7,737 nucleotides of DNA, taken from assembly GCA_038239195.1 (NCBI GenBank), contig JBBSEZ010000465.1, positions 1-7,737 of the forward strand, written 5' to 3'. Below are positions 6,594 through 7,737 of this stretch, piece by piece (the first letter of the stretch is position 1; every line of letters begins with the position of its first letter). This DNA comes from JBBSEZ01 sp038239195. Its GTDB lineage: Bacteria; Planctomycetota; Planctomycetia; Gemmatales; Gemmataceae. The translations under genes were made by a program, and so were the position numbers. A model generated the notes under the pieces. It saw only the letters and a list, made by a program, of their open reading frames with translations. It searched no databases and was not told the DNA's origin.

Positions 6594-6623
6594 GCCAGGC
6601 GGGCGCTCCAGTCAGCCCCTGGC
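6594..6623. terminator. Candidate bidirectional hairpin between convergent genes
   Basis: GCCAGG (6594-6599) pairs with CCTGGC (6618-6623), and GGC (6602-6604) pairs with GCC (6615-6617). This gives a 9-pair stem with a 2-base bulge and a 10-base loop. It occupies most of the 45-base gap between the kinase stop and the lipoprotein stop, the expected place for a shared terminator. No clear T-tract is seen on either side. An alternative small hairpin (6592-6606) overlaps it. Confidence 0.35.
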
Positions 6624-6632
6624 ATGCTCCCC

Positions 6633-7454
6633 TCACGGCCCTGCGGGCACGAGCCCATGTTTCTTCAGTAGATCGTGCGTCTCGGCCGAGCGCGCAAAAT
6701 CGATGAGCTCGCCCGCCAGCCCCTGGGGCTGCTGGCGCATCACCAGATTGAGCGGCCTGGTGAAGGGATACGTACCGCGGCTCAAATTGGCCAGCGAGGG
6801 GACCGCTCCGCCCAGGACCATCAACCGCACGGGTTGCCCTTGCGCCACGGCGGCCTCCGCCGCGCCCAAGGAGCCATAGCCGATCGCCGTGGGCTGCCCG
6901 GCCACCGCCTGGATGACCTGCGCGGTGCCGCCGACGGTCTGATCGGGAACGATCCGCGAGGTCTTCAGGTGGAAGCGATCGAGGAACACGTCGCGCAAGG
7001 AGTGCCCTTCGATCAGGCCGACCAGCGTCACGGGTCGGTCGCTGCCGCCAACCTGCTTCCAGTTGGCCGAGCCTCGCAGGTAGAGGCTCGCGACCTGGTC
7101 CTCGGTCAGGCTGGCGACGGGGTTGCTTTTGTGGACGAGAAGCGCCACGCCGTCGTAAGCCACCGGCAGCGCGTGGAGGCTGGACTCGTCGGCGCGCAGC
7201 GGGCGGGCCGCCATGCCGACGTCGGCCAGCCCCTGCCGCACGTCGGCGATGCCCAGGTCGGTGGTCCGCGATTGGACGTCCACGCGCACGCCGGGGTGGC
7301 TGGCCTCGAAGCGCTTGCCGATCTCCTTGAGCAGAGGAGCCATCTCGCGCGACCCGGTCAGCACGAGGTGCTGCGCCGGGCGCTCGCCGGGCTGGCAGCC
7401 GACCACGCCCGCCAGGACCAACCCGAAAGCCCACAGGCAGGTTGCTCGGTTCAT
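6633..7454 (-). CDS. PstS-like solute-binding lipoprotein (type II periplasmic binding fold)
   Basis: This 273-residue protein has a lipoprotein signal, MNRATCLWAFGLVLAGVVGC, with lipobox VVGC and acylated C20. The rest matches the phosphate-type binding family (PBP_like_2): TGSREMAPLLKEIGKRFE near 33-50, HPGVRVDV, G.ADVGMAARPL near 76-86, AYDGVALLVHKSNP (99-112), LTEDQVASLYLRGSANW (116-132), and AIGYGSLGAA (190-199). The main departure is in the anion site. The GSGTR..F segment of PstS is here EGHSLRDVF (149-157), the preceding Arg is absent, and the GGGS-like loop is SRTT. Phosphate may therefore not be the ligand. The start at 7454 is chosen because it gives the signal peptide; an in-frame ATG at 7595 would place 47 unrelated residues before it. 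No pst permease or ATPase gene is present. It faces the kinase gene convergently, 45 bases away. Confidence 0.85.
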   Translation of the reverse strand: MNRATCLWAFGLVLAGVVGCQPGERPAQHLVLTGSREMAPLLKEIGKRFEASHPGVRVDVQSRTTDLGIADVRQGLADVGMAARPLRADESSLHALPVAYDGVALLVHKSNPVASLTEDQVASLYLRGSANWKQVGGSDRPVTLVGLIEGHSLRDVFLDRFHLKTSRIVPDQTVGGTAQVIQAVAGQPTAIGYGSLGAAEAAVAQGQPVRLMVLGGAVPSLANLSRGTYPFTRPLNLVMRQQPQGLAGELIDFARSAETHDLLKKHGLVPAGP

Positions 7455-7500
7455 CTTGGGTGCCCGTCGCGGACTGGAGACTGGTCGAGTGCCCAATTCC

Positions 7501-7530
7501 AGTGTACCGACGCCAAGCCTCCCCAGACAA
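7501..7530 (-). promoter_or_regulatory. Candidate promoter of the PstS-like lipoprotein
   Basis: On the minus strand, TTGTCT (plus 7525-7530) and TACACT (plus 7501-7506) are 18 bases apart. Each matches four of six sigma70 consensus positions. Transcription would begin roughly 40 bases before the ATG at 7454. No Pho-box-like tandem repeat was recognised nearby. Confidence 0.4.
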
Positions 7531-7643
7531 GGAGAGGGCCGCGCTCGTGCCGGTAGTTGCAAGCCCGCGACTCGCTCCAGAACGATTCGCCGCACGGATC
7601 GGTACAGCCGGTACGAGCGGCCAAGCCTTCGTCAAGCGGGAGA

Positions 7644-7673
7644 CCGCCGGCGGGCTCGCGGGTAGGCCGGCGG
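7644..7673. repeat. GC-rich 8-bp inverted repeat (hairpin)
   Basis: CCGCCGGC (7644-7651) and GCCGGCGG (7666-7673) are perfect inverted copies around a 14-base loop. The stem would be very stable. No T-tract adjoins it on either strand, so a terminator role is not shown. It could be a structural or protein-binding element, or chance in GC-rich DNA. Confidence 0.5.
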
Positions 7674-7676
7674 CGG

Positions 7677-7711
7677 TGTCGGGGGTGTCGGGGGTGGGCC
7701 GTCATGTGGGG
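7677..7711 (+). repeat. G-rich 9-bp tandem repeat with four G-tracts
   Basis: TGTCGGGGG occurs twice in tandem (7677-7685 and 7686-7694), followed by TGGG. Together with GGGG at 7708-7711 this gives four G-runs with loops of 4, 1 and 9 bases. That is compatible with a G-quadruplex on the plus strand. Confidence 0.55.
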
Positions 7712-7722
7712 AGAATGCGGGT

Positions 7723-7737
7723 GGCGACCTGGTCGCC
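7723..7737. repeat. Perfect 7-bp inverted repeat at the right edge
   Basis: GGCGACC (7723-7729), a single T, and GGTCGCC (7731-7737) form a perfect inverted repeat ending exactly at the window edge. With a 1-base centre it looks more like a dimer-protein site than a hairpin, but it may extend beyond the window. Confidence 0.4.

Larger units (their letters stand above)
7455..7737. other. Intergenic region right of the lipoprotein gene
   Basis: No convincing gene was found in this 283-base stretch. Reading frames that cross it, including an 84-residue minus-strand frame from 7705, show no family motifs and overlap the real start of the lipoprotein gene. It holds a promoter candidate, a GC hairpin, a G-rich tandem repeat and an edge inverted repeat, listed separately. 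Confidence 0.5.

Noticed and set aside
6675..7556. A 293-codon plus-strand open frame opposite the lipoprotein gene
   Set aside because: The minus strand has a clear lipoprotein signal and binding-protein motifs, while the plus-strand frame has none.
7455..7595. An extended start for the PstS-like protein at 7595
   Set aside because: It would add 47 residues before the lipoprotein signal peptide, and a promoter-like pair lies within this stretch.
7451..7705. An 84-residue minus-strand frame at the right edge
   Set aside because: It has no recognisable motif, overlaps the lipoprotein start and covers the promoter candidate.
1..7737. tRNA, rRNA, CRISPR array or riboswitch
   Set aside because: No cloverleaf with conserved T-loop sequence, no rRNA signature, no regularly spaced repeats and no known aptamer core was seen by eye. 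A covariance-model scan was not possible.

Overview
The window reads as a GC-rich planctomycete chromosome, most likely Gemmataceae or a close relative. This is inferred from several sequence traits. There is a Hanks-type kinase with an N-terminal zinc ribbon and a C-terminal periplasmic binding domain. There is also a remnant of a giant cadherin-like (tandem-95) surface protein, a planctomycete-style S46 peptidase, an Rpn-type nuclease, and TAGAAT boxes ahead of genes. No taxonomic marker gene is present, so the placement is an inference.

Layout. (1) 1-378, minus strand: the N-terminal 126 codons of an IS630-type transposase that runs off the left edge. (2) 467-859, plus: a fragment of a tandem-repeat surface protein, cut at both ends. 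(3) 973-1887, plus: an intact Rpn/PD-(D/E)XK nuclease-like gene with a possible nested C-terminal product. Together these three make an accessory, decayed patch. (4) 1971-4046, plus: an exported S46 dipeptidyl-peptidase with a TTG start and a complete catalytic triad. (5) 4152-6587, plus: a membrane Ser/Thr kinase fused to an amino-acid-type ABC substrate-binding domain. (6) 6633-7454, minus: a PstS-like solute-binding lipoprotein, convergent with the kinase. (7) 7455-7737: intergenic DNA with a promoter candidate for the lipoprotein, a GC hairpin, a G-rich 9-bp tandem repeat and a perfect inverted repeat at the right edge. No convincing gene was found there.

How the genes may relate. The peptidase would release dipeptides in the periplasm. 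The kinase carries a periplasmic receptor of the branched-chain amino acid/amide type, and the lipoprotein is a second periplasmic binding protein. No transporter permease or ATPase is present. A nutrient-sensing neighbourhood is therefore plausible, but it rests on adjacency alone. Each gene appears to have its own promoter region rather than belonging to one operon.

No clear new multi-gene system is visible. The points most worth checking are the possible intragenic small protein in the Rpn gene, the unusual substrate-site residues of the S46 peptidase, the non-canonical anion site of the PstS-like protein, and the two junctions around the surface-protein fragment. No tRNA, rRNA, CRISPR array or riboswitch was recognised by eye.
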